Origin: Agarilytica sp045430305
GTDB lineage: Bacteria > Pseudomonadota > Gammaproteobacteria > Pseudomonadales > Cellvibrionaceae
Length of the DNA stretch: 64,000 nucleotides
NCBI GenBank assembly: GCA_045430305.1
Contig: JAILXW010000003.1
Coordinates: forward strand, 496,001 to 560,000
Reading direction: 5' to 3'
Part shown: positions 42,988 to 51,233 of the stretch, piece after piece
Layout: every line of letters begins with the position of its first letter
Position numbering within the stretch: the stretch's first letter is position 1
The notes under the pieces: model-generated
What the model was told of the DNA's origin: nothing
What the model saw: the letters and a program-made list of their open reading frames with translations, nothing else
Database searches by the model: none
Made by a program: the position numbers and the translations under genes

Positions 42988-44154
42988 ATGGAAAAGCTTC
43001 CTCTTAGGTTAACACTGATTTCTGTATGCCTCGCCGCCATTGTTGTTGTTTTGGGGGCATTTACTCGTCTTGCCGACGCAGGTTTGGGTTGTCCAGACTG
43101 GCCGACGTGTTATGGCCATTTGTGGGTGCCAACTTCGGCGCAAGATGTTGCACAGGCTAATGATGCTTTTGCTCAAACGCCGGTCGAGCACGATAAAACT
43201 TGGCCCGAACAGCTACACCGTATTGTTGCTTCCACGTTAGGCCTATTTATTCTGGCGATTTTCTTCGCTTGCGCTTCGCGTTACGGAAATAAGAGGTTGT
43301 GGCGCACCGTCAATGCCTATGTGGGGCTTCTGGTTGCAGCAGTGATCGGGCGGATTATTTTCGGCGCTGTGTTGGATCCATATCTATGGGTGCTTATTGC
43401 TGGTTATTTCTTAAACTTGGCGCGACTGGCTGCACACACCCAGCCGCATCAAGTGCCCTTTAAGTTGCCTTCCTTTATTGTTGGCCTTGTTATTTTACAA
43501 GGCTTTTTTGGCATGTGGACGGTCACCCTGAATTTGTGGCCACAGGTTGTCACTATGCATTTGCTTGGCGGTTTCGCGACATTTTCTCTGTTGTGGTTGC
43601 TGCTGCAGCGCCTCGCAGCGTGGGGCTGGGAAGAAAAAGCGGCAGTTGTTGTTAGGTTCATGCGTTTACGCCCGTTGGCGTTATTAGCATTGGTTGTGGT
43701 CGTAATCCAAATTGCCCTAGGTGGTTGGGTTTCTTCTAATTATGCTGCTTTGGCCTGCCCAGATTTTCCGATGTGCCAAAACCAAGTGTGGCCACAGGCA
43801 AATTTTGCCAAAGGGTTTAACTTTGCACAGCATATTGGGCCTAATTATTTAGGTGGCGTACTAGAAAGCGATGCGCGTATCGCGATTCACTTTAGTCACC
43901 GCTTGGGCGCCATTATAGTGCTGGCAATAGTTACGGCTTTGGGCGTACTTTTGTGGAATAGCGGCTCGAAAAAGGCGCGCTGCTACGCAGGGTTATTGTG
44001 GGCGGCTTTATTGGTACAGCTAAGCTTGGGGGTTCTAAATGTGGTCTTGGCCCTTCCCCTTTTCATTGCGGTGGCTCACAATGCCGTCGGCGCACTACTA
44101 CTGGTGACGGTGATGACCATCAATCATCGTATTGTTACAGTAAAAACCCTATAG
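42988..44154 (+). CDS. ctaA: haem A synthase
   Basis: CtaA/Cox15 oxidises the C8 methyl group of haem O to a formyl group, making haem a. Eight membrane spans are visible. Conserved histidines occur in LPEQLHRIVAS-like (WPEQLHRIVAS), MHLLGGFATFSLL, IHFSHRLGAII and AHNAVGALLLVTV. The N-terminal LGAFTRLADAGLGCPDWPTCYG is the family signature with its cysteine pair. At 388 residues it is the Cox15 type. The substrate is supplied by the next gene. Confidence 0.95.
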   Translation: MEKLPLRLTLISVCLAAIVVVLGAFTRLADAGLGCPDWPTCYGHLWVPTSAQDVAQANDAFAQTPVEHDKTWPEQLHRIVASTLGLFILAIFFACASRYGNKRLWRTVNAYVGLLVAAVIGRIIFGAVLDPYLWVLIAGYFLNLARLAAHTQPHQVPFKLPSFIVGLVILQGFFGMWTVTLNLWPQVVTMHLLGGFATFSLLWLLLQRLAAWGWEEKAAVVVRFMRLRPLALLALVVVVIQIALGGWVSSNYAALACPDFPMCQNQVWPQANFAKGFNFAQHIGPNYLGGVLESDARIAIHFSHRLGAIIVLAIVTALGVLLWNSGSKKARCYAGLLWAALLVQLSLGVLNVVLALPLFIAVAHNAVGALLLVTVMTINHRIVTVKTL

Positions 44155-44211
44155 AAATCAAAGCTTTATGCCGCCTGGCGTGGTTAAGCTTCAGCAGCAA
44201 AAAGAAAGAAT

Positions 44212-45114
44212 ATGTCGAATACCTCAAGCGAAAGTTTAAAAGAGCGAGCTCACTGGAAAGACTACTACGAACTTTGTAAACCCAATGTCGTACTGCTTAT
44301 GCTGCTCACGTCCCTCATTGGTATGTTGTTGGCAGTGCCCGGCATGGTACCGGTAGATGTGTTGGTGCTTGGCAATCTAGGTATTGCACTGTGTGCAGGT
44401 TCGGCTGCAGTGGTTAACCACATTGTTGACCGGCATATCGATACCAAAATGGCTCGTACCTATAACCGTCCAGTTGCGATGGGGCGTGTAGCACCACGTG
44501 AAGCGCTAATTTTCTCTTTTGTGCTCGGGTTTCTTGGCTTGGCTGTGTTGATGTTGTGGGTAAACATGCTGACAGCTTGGCTAACGCTTGCGTCTTTGGT
44601 GGGTTATGCCTTGATTTACACTTTGTATCTTAAGCGTGCAACGCCACAAAATATTGTGATTGGCGGTCTTGCTGGCGCAGCCCCCCCCTTACTTGGTTGG
44701 ACTGCTGTAACAGGCGAAATCAATGGCCATGCCTTGCTTTTAGTGTTGATCATTTTCGCATGGACACCACCTCACTTCTGGGCGCTAGCAGTACACCGTA
44801 AAGCGGAATATGCGAAGGCAGATATTCCTATGCTTCCGGTGACCCATGGTGAGCAGTACACCAAGCTTCATATTGTGCTCTATACCTTGATGCTGTTGGC
44901 AGTCTCATTTCTTCCTTTTGTGACAGGCATGTTGAGCTTATTTTATTTGGTAGGCGCAGCTGTGCTTGGGCTTGGCTTTTTGTATTTTTCACTCGCGATG
45001 TTTGGTGAAAATAAGAATTCCGGGATGGATGCATTTAAGTATTCCATTATTTACCTAATGGTCCTTTTCGTCATTATGTTGGTGGATCATTACGTGTTTC
45101 CATTGCCAGCCTAA
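44212..45114 (+). CDS. ctaB: protohaem IX farnesyltransferase (haem O synthase)
   Basis: This UbiA-superfamily enzyme farnesylates protohaem to haem O. The first metal/diphosphate motif NHIVDRHIDTKMART and the basic RPVAMGR are present, as is the haem-farnesyltransferase-specific FAWTPPHFWALAVHRKAEYAKADIPMLP. Nine spans are expected and the length of 300 fits. With ctaA it completes haem a supply for the oxidase. Confidence 0.97.
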   Translation: MSNTSSESLKERAHWKDYYELCKPNVVLLMLLTSLIGMLLAVPGMVPVDVLVLGNLGIALCAGSAAVVNHIVDRHIDTKMARTYNRPVAMGRVAPREALIFSFVLGFLGLAVLMLWVNMLTAWLTLASLVGYALIYTLYLKRATPQNIVIGGLAGAAPPLLGWTAVTGEINGHALLLVLIIFAWTPPHFWALAVHRKAEYAKADIPMLPVTHGEQYTKLHIVLYTLMLLAVSFLPFVTGMLSLFYLVGAAVLGLGFLYFSLAMFGENKNSGMDAFKYSIIYLMVLFVIMLVDHYVFPLPA

Positions 45115-45174
45115 TACTAGGTGGTAGTGACGTTGATCATGGCAAGAATTAGTCGTAACAAGTGGTAGAAATCG

Positions 45175-45837
45175 ATGACTGAAGAGCTTAATGCGCTCGA
45201 GCAAAAACGCTCACGCGGTATATGGATCACCGTCGCCTCTATCTTTTGTGTGATCGCCCTTTTTATGGCGATGTTCCTACATAAAATCACTTCGCCACGC
45301 GTACTTTCTAAAGAAGAGCTTTTGGTGAATAGGGCCATCGTTTTTGACCCGCCACGCATCATCGAGCCATTCGAATTGCTTGACCAGTATGGTAACGGCT
45401 TTGACCTCGAAAGGTTGAAGGGTAAGTGGTCACTCATCTATTTTGGTTTTACCCATTGCCCAGATATATGTCCAACGAGCCTTTCCCAGCTAAACAAGGT
45501 GCTTGATGTGCTCGACCAAGATGTGGCAGAGCAAACGCAGGTGATATTGGTTAGCCTTGACCCGGCCCGTGATACACCAGAGCAAATGCGGAGCTATCTC
45601 GACTATTTCAGCCCGTCGTTTGTGGGCGTGACTGGGGATTTTCTCGAAATACTGTCTTTTACGCGCAACGTTAATGTTGCCTTCAACAAAGTCGTTCTGG
45701 ATGACGACTACACAATCGATCACACCGGCCACTTAGTGCTTATCAACCCAAATGGCCATTACCACGGCTTTTTCAAGCCGCCTTTTGAGCTGGCTAAACT
45801 CAAAGTTACCTACTCTTCTATTGTTTCTCAGTTTTAA
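45175..45837 (+). CDS. SCO1/SenC copper chaperone
   Basis: After one N-terminal span (about residues 14-35), the thioredoxin-like domain shows the copper-binding cysteines in FGFTHCPDICPTSL (C-x3-C) and the third ligand histidine in YTIDHTGHLVLINP. Sco proteins deliver copper to the CuA site of subunit II. At 220 residues it is standard. It closes the oxidase assembly block. Confidence 0.95.
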   Translation: MTEELNALEQKRSRGIWITVASIFCVIALFMAMFLHKITSPRVLSKEELLVNRAIVFDPPRIIEPFELLDQYGNGFDLERLKGKWSLIYFGFTHCPDICPTSLSQLNKVLDVLDQDVAEQTQVILVSLDPARDTPEQMRSYLDYFSPSFVGVTGDFLEILSFTRNVNVAFNKVVLDDDYTIDHTGHLVLINPNGHYHGFFKPPFELAKLKVTYSSIVSQF

Positions 45838-46206
45838 CGCAGTATGTGGAATGCATGTTGCTATTCTGTAGGCTGATATTCATAGCTGTACGCTATTGCG
45901 GGTGACGCATAGCAAAATTACGGTTTATTGACCGCATTTTGTTCAAAAAGAAACGATTTTGCCACAAAAGTGTCTTAGAAAAGCCTGTAGAATGATCTTC
46001 TAAATTACTGATATGTTGGGATTTTTTACATGTCTAAGCTAGTCTGGTTATAGCCGCTTAAGAATTTTCGCGTTATTGCTTGCAGGCTAACTTTTGAATG
46101 CGGATATGTGCCTCGGTTGCACCGCGCTATACTGAAGAGATAGTGCTACATGGGTAGCCCCATATCTTGTTAATAATTTGAGTTGAACCTCCGTAGAATC
46201 ATATAA
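45838..46206. other. 370-base intergenic region before the exosortase locus
   Basis: No gene was seen. Small dyads are present: TAGAA-TGATC-TTCTA at 45988-46002, and two overlapping alternatives near the ATPase gene, GCTAC-ATGG-GTAGC (46145-46158) and ATGGG-TAGC-CCCAT (46150-46163), which cannot form together. No sigma-54-like GG-N10-GC element was found here, unlike the other two polysaccharide units. Confidence 0.5.
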
Positions 46207-47136
46207 ATGTACGAAGCTTTTTACGGCTTTAACAAAAAGCCTTTTTCGCTCACCTTTGACCCTGATCTGCTTTACATGGGACAGACCCACAGTACCGCTT
46301 TGTCGATGCTGGAATACGGCGTGCTTAGCCAATCGGGTTTTACCGTGATAACGGGTGAAGTTGGCAGTGGTAAAACCACCATATGCCGGCACCTGCTTGA
46401 TCAGATCAATGAATCCGTCAAAATTGGCCTAATAACGAACACCCACTCGAATATGGGTCAATTGTTGCCTTGGGTGATGCACGCGTTTGGCGAAGAGTAT
46501 CGTGATGAGAACCCGGTGGCTCAATACGAGGGCTTTACCGGTTTTCTGCAAAAACAATTTGATAGTCAAGAGCGTACAGTGCTCATCATTGATGAGGCGC
46601 AAAACCTTGGCATTCCGCTTTTGGAAGAGTTGCGGATGTTATCGAATTTAAATAACGTCGTAGAGCAATGCTTGCAAATCATTTTAATTGGGCAGCCGCA
46701 GTTGCGAGAGCTCTTAATGAAGCCTGAGCTAATGCAGTTTGCCCAGCGTGTTGCCGCCGATTATCACATTGCCGCATTATCACCGACCGAGACCGTAAGC
46801 TACATCAAGCACCGGCTTGTAATGGCTGGTGCTACAGAAGATGTATTCACGCCGCATGCGTATATGCTTATTCACGCCGCGAGCCGTGGGGTGCCGCGCC
46901 TGATTAATGTTCTGTGTGATACTGCGCTTTCCTTCGCTTACGCAGATGAAGTTCGCATCATTCACGAAGATTATTTGCGTGGAGTGTTACGTGAAAGAGC
47001 TGAGGGTGGTTTACTCGCGCTTGGCCAGAACCCCCTAAAACAGTTTGGCGAAGCCGCGTTTGATACGCCTGATCTAGACAACTTGTTAGGCAGTGTCCTC
47101 AATAACGGCGCCGCCGGTGGCCAAGACGGCCGGTGA
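46207..47136 (+). CDS. ExeA-like AAA ATPase of the exosortase/PEP-CTERM locus
   Basis: The N-terminus MYEAFYGFNKKPFSLTFDP is typical of the ExeA/general-secretion ATPase group. Walker A is TGEVGSGKTT and Walker B VLIIDEAQNL, followed by a sensor region (LIGQPQLRELL). At 309 residues it lacks the peptidoglycan-binding domain of ExeA proper. Close relatives mark exosortase loci and are called PEP-CTERM-system ATPases. Role in secretion or assembly is inferred. It is the first of five plus-strand genes. Confidence 0.9.
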   Translation: MYEAFYGFNKKPFSLTFDPDLLYMGQTHSTALSMLEYGVLSQSGFTVITGEVGSGKTTICRHLLDQINESVKIGLITNTHSNMGQLLPWVMHAFGEEYRDENPVAQYEGFTGFLQKQFDSQERTVLIIDEAQNLGIPLLEELRMLSNLNNVVEQCLQIILIGQPQLRELLMKPELMQFAQRVAADYHIAALSPTETVSYIKHRLVMAGATEDVFTPHAYMLIHAASRGVPRLINVLCDTALSFAYADEVRIIHEDYLRGVLRERAEGGLLALGQNPLKQFGEAAFDTPDLDNLLGSVLNNGAAGGQDGR

Positions 47137-47200
47137 CAACACGTTTTAGTACAGCCGCCTAATTACAACATTTCTTCTACTATTTTGAGTGCAATAAGTT

Positions 47201-48787
47201 ATGGATGAAACCGGTCCATCGATAGACGATTACATTGATATTTTACGTCGGCGTAAAATGTGGATGGTTTTTAGCGTTCCGGTGCTGCTTTTAATAACTG
47301 TCATCGTCACCTTCTCACTTCCTGCGATTTTTCGCGCTGAAGGTGTAATTCTTATTCAGGGGCAGGAAATTCCTGAAGATTTGGTTAAATCAACAGTCAA
47401 AGGAATGGCGGAACAGCAAATCGAAGTCACGCGCCAGCGAATTATGACGAGCGCAAAAATTTCTGAGCTGATAGAAAAGCATGGCCTTTATGGGCTCCTG
47501 CGTGGTAAGGCCTCGCCTTATGATCTTGCGATGAAGTTTCGTAAGAGCATGGGGGTAGAAATGATTGAGGTCGATGTGCCGGGTCAATTCGGCCGAAAGA
47601 ATCGAGCAAATGTTGCGTTTATCGTTTCTTTTATGGATAAAAACCCTCGGCGGGCACAAAAAGTTGCGGTAGAGCTTACCACCTTATTCCTTGAAGAAAA
47701 TGTAAAAGCCCGAGTGAGCAAAGCAGATGATGCAGCGCAGTTTCTAAAAGAAGAAGCTGATCGTATGCAGGCACGCGTACAAGATACCGAAAATAAGATT
47801 GCTAAATTTAAAATTGAATACGGTGACAGCCTGCCAGAACTTCTGGAGTTTAATCTGGAAACAGTAGAACGCTTAGAGCAGCAGTTAATACAAATAGATG
47901 ATGAAACAGAAGATCTGGGTGATCAGGTTCACAGTCTGAACTTAGAGCTTTCCAATATTGACCCCTACGTCCAGTTCTCTTCAAGCACCGGCAGGTCGGT
48001 AACGCCGCGCCAGCATCTAATGGGGCTTAAACAACAATACGCACGCTTAATATTGACCTACGCGGATTCACACCCTGATATTGTTAGGCTGCAAGAAGAA
48101 ATTGAATTAGCAGAAAAAGCTGTAGCTAGTACAAGTGTAGATGTCGACGATGATGATGCGGTTAACCCCGTTTATCGTCAAATACGGTCGCGGATCATCT
48201 CAGCCGAAAAAGAAATGGCGCGCATGTCGGAACGTCGAGACAAAACTGAAAAAGATTTGGCCGATTACAATCAGCGAGTGATACAAACGCACCAGGTGCA
48301 GCGCAATTACGATGAAATGACGCGCGACTACAACAACAAATTGGAAAAGTACCAAGAGCTACGAGCCAAACAGCTAGAAGCTAACATCGCACAAAACATG
48401 GAGGCAGAAAATAAAGCAGGCAGCTTTAAGTTAATAGAGCCTCCCACAGTGCCGGAAAAACCAGTTAAACCAGAACGAAAAAAATTACTGCTTTTGGGTT
48501 TCGTGCTTTCATTTGGCGCGGGCGTTGGCCTGATGTTGGTAATGGAATTTTTCGATTCGGGTGTGCGTGGCGTAGCTAAAATTACAGAAATCGTCGGTCA
48601 GCCACCTATGGCAGTGGTGCCTCATATCTATAGTGCCGCTGATCGTAAAGTTCAGAAGCAAAATTTAATGAAGTTATTATGGATTGCCGGCGTGTTTTGC
48701 ATAAGTGGCATTATCGTATTCCACTTTTTTGTTATGTCGCTTGATGTGCTTGCCATTAAAGTTATGTCAGCTCTTAGTGTGCTCTAG
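47201..48787 (+). CDS. Wzz/GumC-like chain-length protein of the exosortase locus
   Basis: The N-terminal DYIDILRRRKMWMVFSVPVLLLI is the Wzz start, with a span near residues 20-42. A long coiled-coil periplasmic part follows (about 170-400), then the proline-rich IEPPTVPEKPVKPERKK before the second span (about 425-445), as in co-polymerases. A further hydrophobic stretch near 490-512 is unusual. The kinase is a separate gene 11 bases downstream, so this is a split Wzc system. It differs from the chain-length protein at 23732. Confidence 0.9.
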   Translation: MDETGPSIDDYIDILRRRKMWMVFSVPVLLLITVIVTFSLPAIFRAEGVILIQGQEIPEDLVKSTVKGMAEQQIEVTRQRIMTSAKISELIEKHGLYGLLRGKASPYDLAMKFRKSMGVEMIEVDVPGQFGRKNRANVAFIVSFMDKNPRRAQKVAVELTTLFLEENVKARVSKADDAAQFLKEEADRMQARVQDTENKIAKFKIEYGDSLPELLEFNLETVERLEQQLIQIDDETEDLGDQVHSLNLELSNIDPYVQFSSSTGRSVTPRQHLMGLKQQYARLILTYADSHPDIVRLQEEIELAEKAVASTSVDVDDDDAVNPVYRQIRSRIISAEKEMARMSERRDKTEKDLADYNQRVIQTHQVQRNYDEMTRDYNNKLEKYQELRAKQLEANIAQNMEAENKAGSFKLIEPPTVPEKPVKPERKKLLLLGFVLSFGAGVGLMLVMEFFDSGVRGVAKITEIVGQPPMAVVPHIYSAADRKVQKQNLMKLLWIAGVFCISGIIVFHFFVMSLDVLAIKVMSALSVL

Positions 48788-48798
48788 GGGAAATCGAA

Positions 48799-49596
48799 AT
48801 GTTGAGAATTCAAAAAGCTGTAATGAAGGCGAAAGATGCAAAAGAGCATCAACTTATTCGTCAGCGCAGTGAAGCCGCAAAAACAAATTCGCCACTAGAA
48901 TCTCTCAAATATACAAAGACCAAGGTTGAAACGGTTCATCCTGATTACTTGGAAGAAAACCGAATTGTCGCGGGTTTTCCATCACATAAACAGAGTCAAA
49001 TATTTCGGACGCTGCGCACGCATGTGATCAAAAAAATGCGTGAAAACAAATTGCGCAGCTTGGCAGTAACGTCCCCGTCGTCTGGTGAAGGTAAATCTCT
49101 GGTTGCGGCTAATCTCGCCGTAGCATTGGCGATGGAAGTCAATCAAACGGTGTTGTTGGTTGATCTTGATCTTCGCAACCCAGGCATCGCAAAATATTTT
49201 AATATCGAACAGCAGAATGGGTTCCTCGATTATCTAAAAGGTAATTGCGAACTTGAAGATATTATGGTTAACCCTGGCATCGATCGTTTAGTTGTTGTGC
49301 CCGGTCATGGTACCGCCATTAATTCTTCCGAGATCATTTCTAGCCCCAAAATGAGAGGCTTCTACAACGAGACGCGAGCGCGATACAAATCACGCATCGT
49401 GATTTACGATTTGCCGCCAATTTTACCCAGTGACGATGTGTTAAGTTCAATTAGCAACATCGACAGCGCCTTGCTTGTGCTTGAAGAAGGGCGAAATTCA
49501 GAAAAAGAAATTGTACGCGCGATAAGGCAGCTGCAAGGTACGCCTTTGTTGGGTAGCGTTATTAATAAATTTCACAAAGGTGGATGGATGATCTAA
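48799..49596 (+). CDS. CpsD/CapB-like P-loop ATPase lacking the tyrosine tail
   Basis: This cytoplasmic partner of the chain-length protein shows Walker A TSPSSGEGKS, the second Walker-like motif VLLVDLDLRNPG and IVIYDLPPILPSDD, as in bacterial tyrosine kinases. An N-terminal extension of about 80 residues is highly basic. The protein ends at NKFHKGGWMI without the usual cluster of C-terminal tyrosines. Autophosphorylation of a tail is therefore unlikely, and it may act as an ATP-driven regulator or phosphorylate another protein. Confidence 0.88.
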   Translation: MLRIQKAVMKAKDAKEHQLIRQRSEAAKTNSPLESLKYTKTKVETVHPDYLEENRIVAGFPSHKQSQIFRTLRTHVIKKMRENKLRSLAVTSPSSGEGKSLVAANLAVALAMEVNQTVLLVDLDLRNPGIAKYFNIEQQNGFLDYLKGNCELEDIMVNPGIDRLVVVPGHGTAINSSEIISSPKMRGFYNETRARYKSRIVIYDLPPILPSDDVLSSISNIDSALLVLEEGRNSEKEIVRAIRQLQGTPLLGSVINKFHKGGWMI

Positions 49597-49633
49597 GCGT
49601 CGTCCGTAACTTATCTGAGGGTACAAAAACGCC

Positions 49634-51229
49634 GTGCAGACTAATATGAACACTCTGAAAACGGCAATTGCACAGAAACCTTTCTTTTCAGCTTTTTATA
49701 CGCTGTGTCTCATCAATTTAGTGTTGCTGCTTGTGTTATTTTTGCCGGGCTTGAAAAATCTTGCGGCTCGATGGCACGAGCAAGCGGAATATAGTCACGG
49801 TTATCTCATTCCTTTAGTTGCGGCGTATATTGCTTTTGAGCGGCGTCATGCATTGGTATTTTTGTCTGACCGCTGGAATGCTATTGGCGCCACGCTTTTT
49901 CTTGCTTCATTGGCTCTTGTGGTAATCGGTGATATATCGGCACTTTATCTTTCTATTCATTTAGCCTTTGTTTCTATATTGATAAGTTACGCAATGGTGA
50001 TTTATGGAAAGTCATCGCTAAACATAGTACCGGCAATTCTGTTTTTGTTATTCGCGGTGCCCCTTCCGTACGTTATCGAAAGTGCTCTCACATCCAATTT
50101 GCAGTTGCTTTCTTCAACCTTCGGAGTGGCGATAATTCGAGCCCTGAATATACCTGTATATTTGAGCGGTAACATTATTGATTTAGGGAGTTTTAAGCTT
50201 CACGTTGTTGAGGCGTGTAGCGGGTTACGCTACCTGTTTCCGTTGCTGAGTATAGGCGCACTTACGGCCTATTTTTATAGCGCGCTTTTTTGGAAAAAAT
50301 TACTGTTGGTAGTTTCTTGCGTGCCTATATCAGTACTTATGAACAGTATCAGAATAGCGGCTACGGGAGTTTTGGTTAAGTTCTATGGGCATGACGTGGC
50401 AAACGAGTTTGTTCATGCTTTTGAAGGCTGGGTGGTTTTCGTAGTGTGTTTAGCCCTACTGCTTGCCGAGTTAAAATTGATTGAAGTTCTCACGAGCAAA
50501 AAAAGTTTCAAAGAAGCTTTTTCAAAAATAGATAACGCCAAAAGCGCTGTTTCTGGGCGCCCAATACAATCTATAGCCGGCAAGGGTGATAAGGTTATAT
50601 ATCTTACGGTTTCGTCCGTGATGCTTGTGGTCGCGATCATTTTTCTATCGGGGGTAAATCAGCGTTCAGATAGTTTGGTGTTAGATCGAAGTTTAGCTAG
50701 CTTTCCAATGAAATTAAACGATTGGAGTGGCCATAGAAAGTCGCTTGAACCCCATATTAAAGAGCGTTTGGGTTTTAGCGATTATCTTTTAGCAGATTAC
50801 ATTTCGTCGGCAGGCCACCTAAATTTATATATTGCGTACTACGCAAATCAGCGTAAAGGCATATCGCCTCACTCCCCGAAAGTGTGTATGCCCGGCGGCG
50901 GTTGGGAAATCAATAGCATTCGTCTACAGACCAAAAATGGCCAGCCAGTTAATCGTGTGGAAATACAAAAAGGCCTACAAAAACAACTGGTTTACTATTG
51001 GTTCATCGAGCGGGGTAGACCGATAGTTGGTGAGTATGCAAAAAAACTATTATTGTTTAAAGATGCGGTATTTAGTGGTCGTACTGATGGTGCGCTTATA
51101 CGAATTGTCGTGCCAATCGAAGAGAATGTTCCAGAAATACAAGCCTATAAGAATGCAGAATCAAAGATCGACAGTTTTATGTCATTAGCGCAAGATCCTA
51201 TTCGGAATTACTTGCCTCCACCAATTTAA
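49634..51229 (+). CDS. exosortase with C-terminal EpsI domain (XrtA/XrtD-like)
   Basis: The first roughly 300 residues are an eight-span transpeptidase. The catalytic set is present in order: Cys195 in VVEACSGLRYLFPLL, Arg240 in LMNSIRIAATG, and His261 in EFVHAFEGW (my count). Residues about 335-531 form an EpsI/DUF3485 domain with GISPHSPKVCMPGGGWEI. Exosortases cut C-terminally tagged proteins at the membrane and probably hand them to a carrier. The fused form occurs in the XrtA and XrtD subtypes, and I cannot separate these by eye. The start is GTG 49634 or ATG 49646. A candidate substrate lies at 27210. Confidence 0.9.
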   Translation: MQTNMNTLKTAIAQKPFFSAFYTLCLINLVLLLVLFLPGLKNLAARWHEQAEYSHGYLIPLVAAYIAFERRHALVFLSDRWNAIGATLFLASLALVVIGDISALYLSIHLAFVSILISYAMVIYGKSSLNIVPAILFLLFAVPLPYVIESALTSNLQLLSSTFGVAIIRALNIPVYLSGNIIDLGSFKLHVVEACSGLRYLFPLLSIGALTAYFYSALFWKKLLLVVSCVPISVLMNSIRIAATGVLVKFYGHDVANEFVHAFEGWVVFVVCLALLLAELKLIEVLTSKKSFKEAFSKIDNAKSAVSGRPIQSIAGKGDKVIYLTVSSVMLVVAIIFLSGVNQRSDSLVLDRSLASFPMKLNDWSGHRKSLEPHIKERLGFSDYLLADYISSAGHLNLYIAYYANQRKGISPHSPKVCMPGGGWEINSIRLQTKNGQPVNRVEIQKGLQKQLVYYWFIERGRPIVGEYAKKLLLFKDAVFSGRTDGALIRIVVPIEENVPEIQAYKNAESKIDSFMSLAQDPIRNYLPPPI

Positions 51230-51233
51230 TTAA

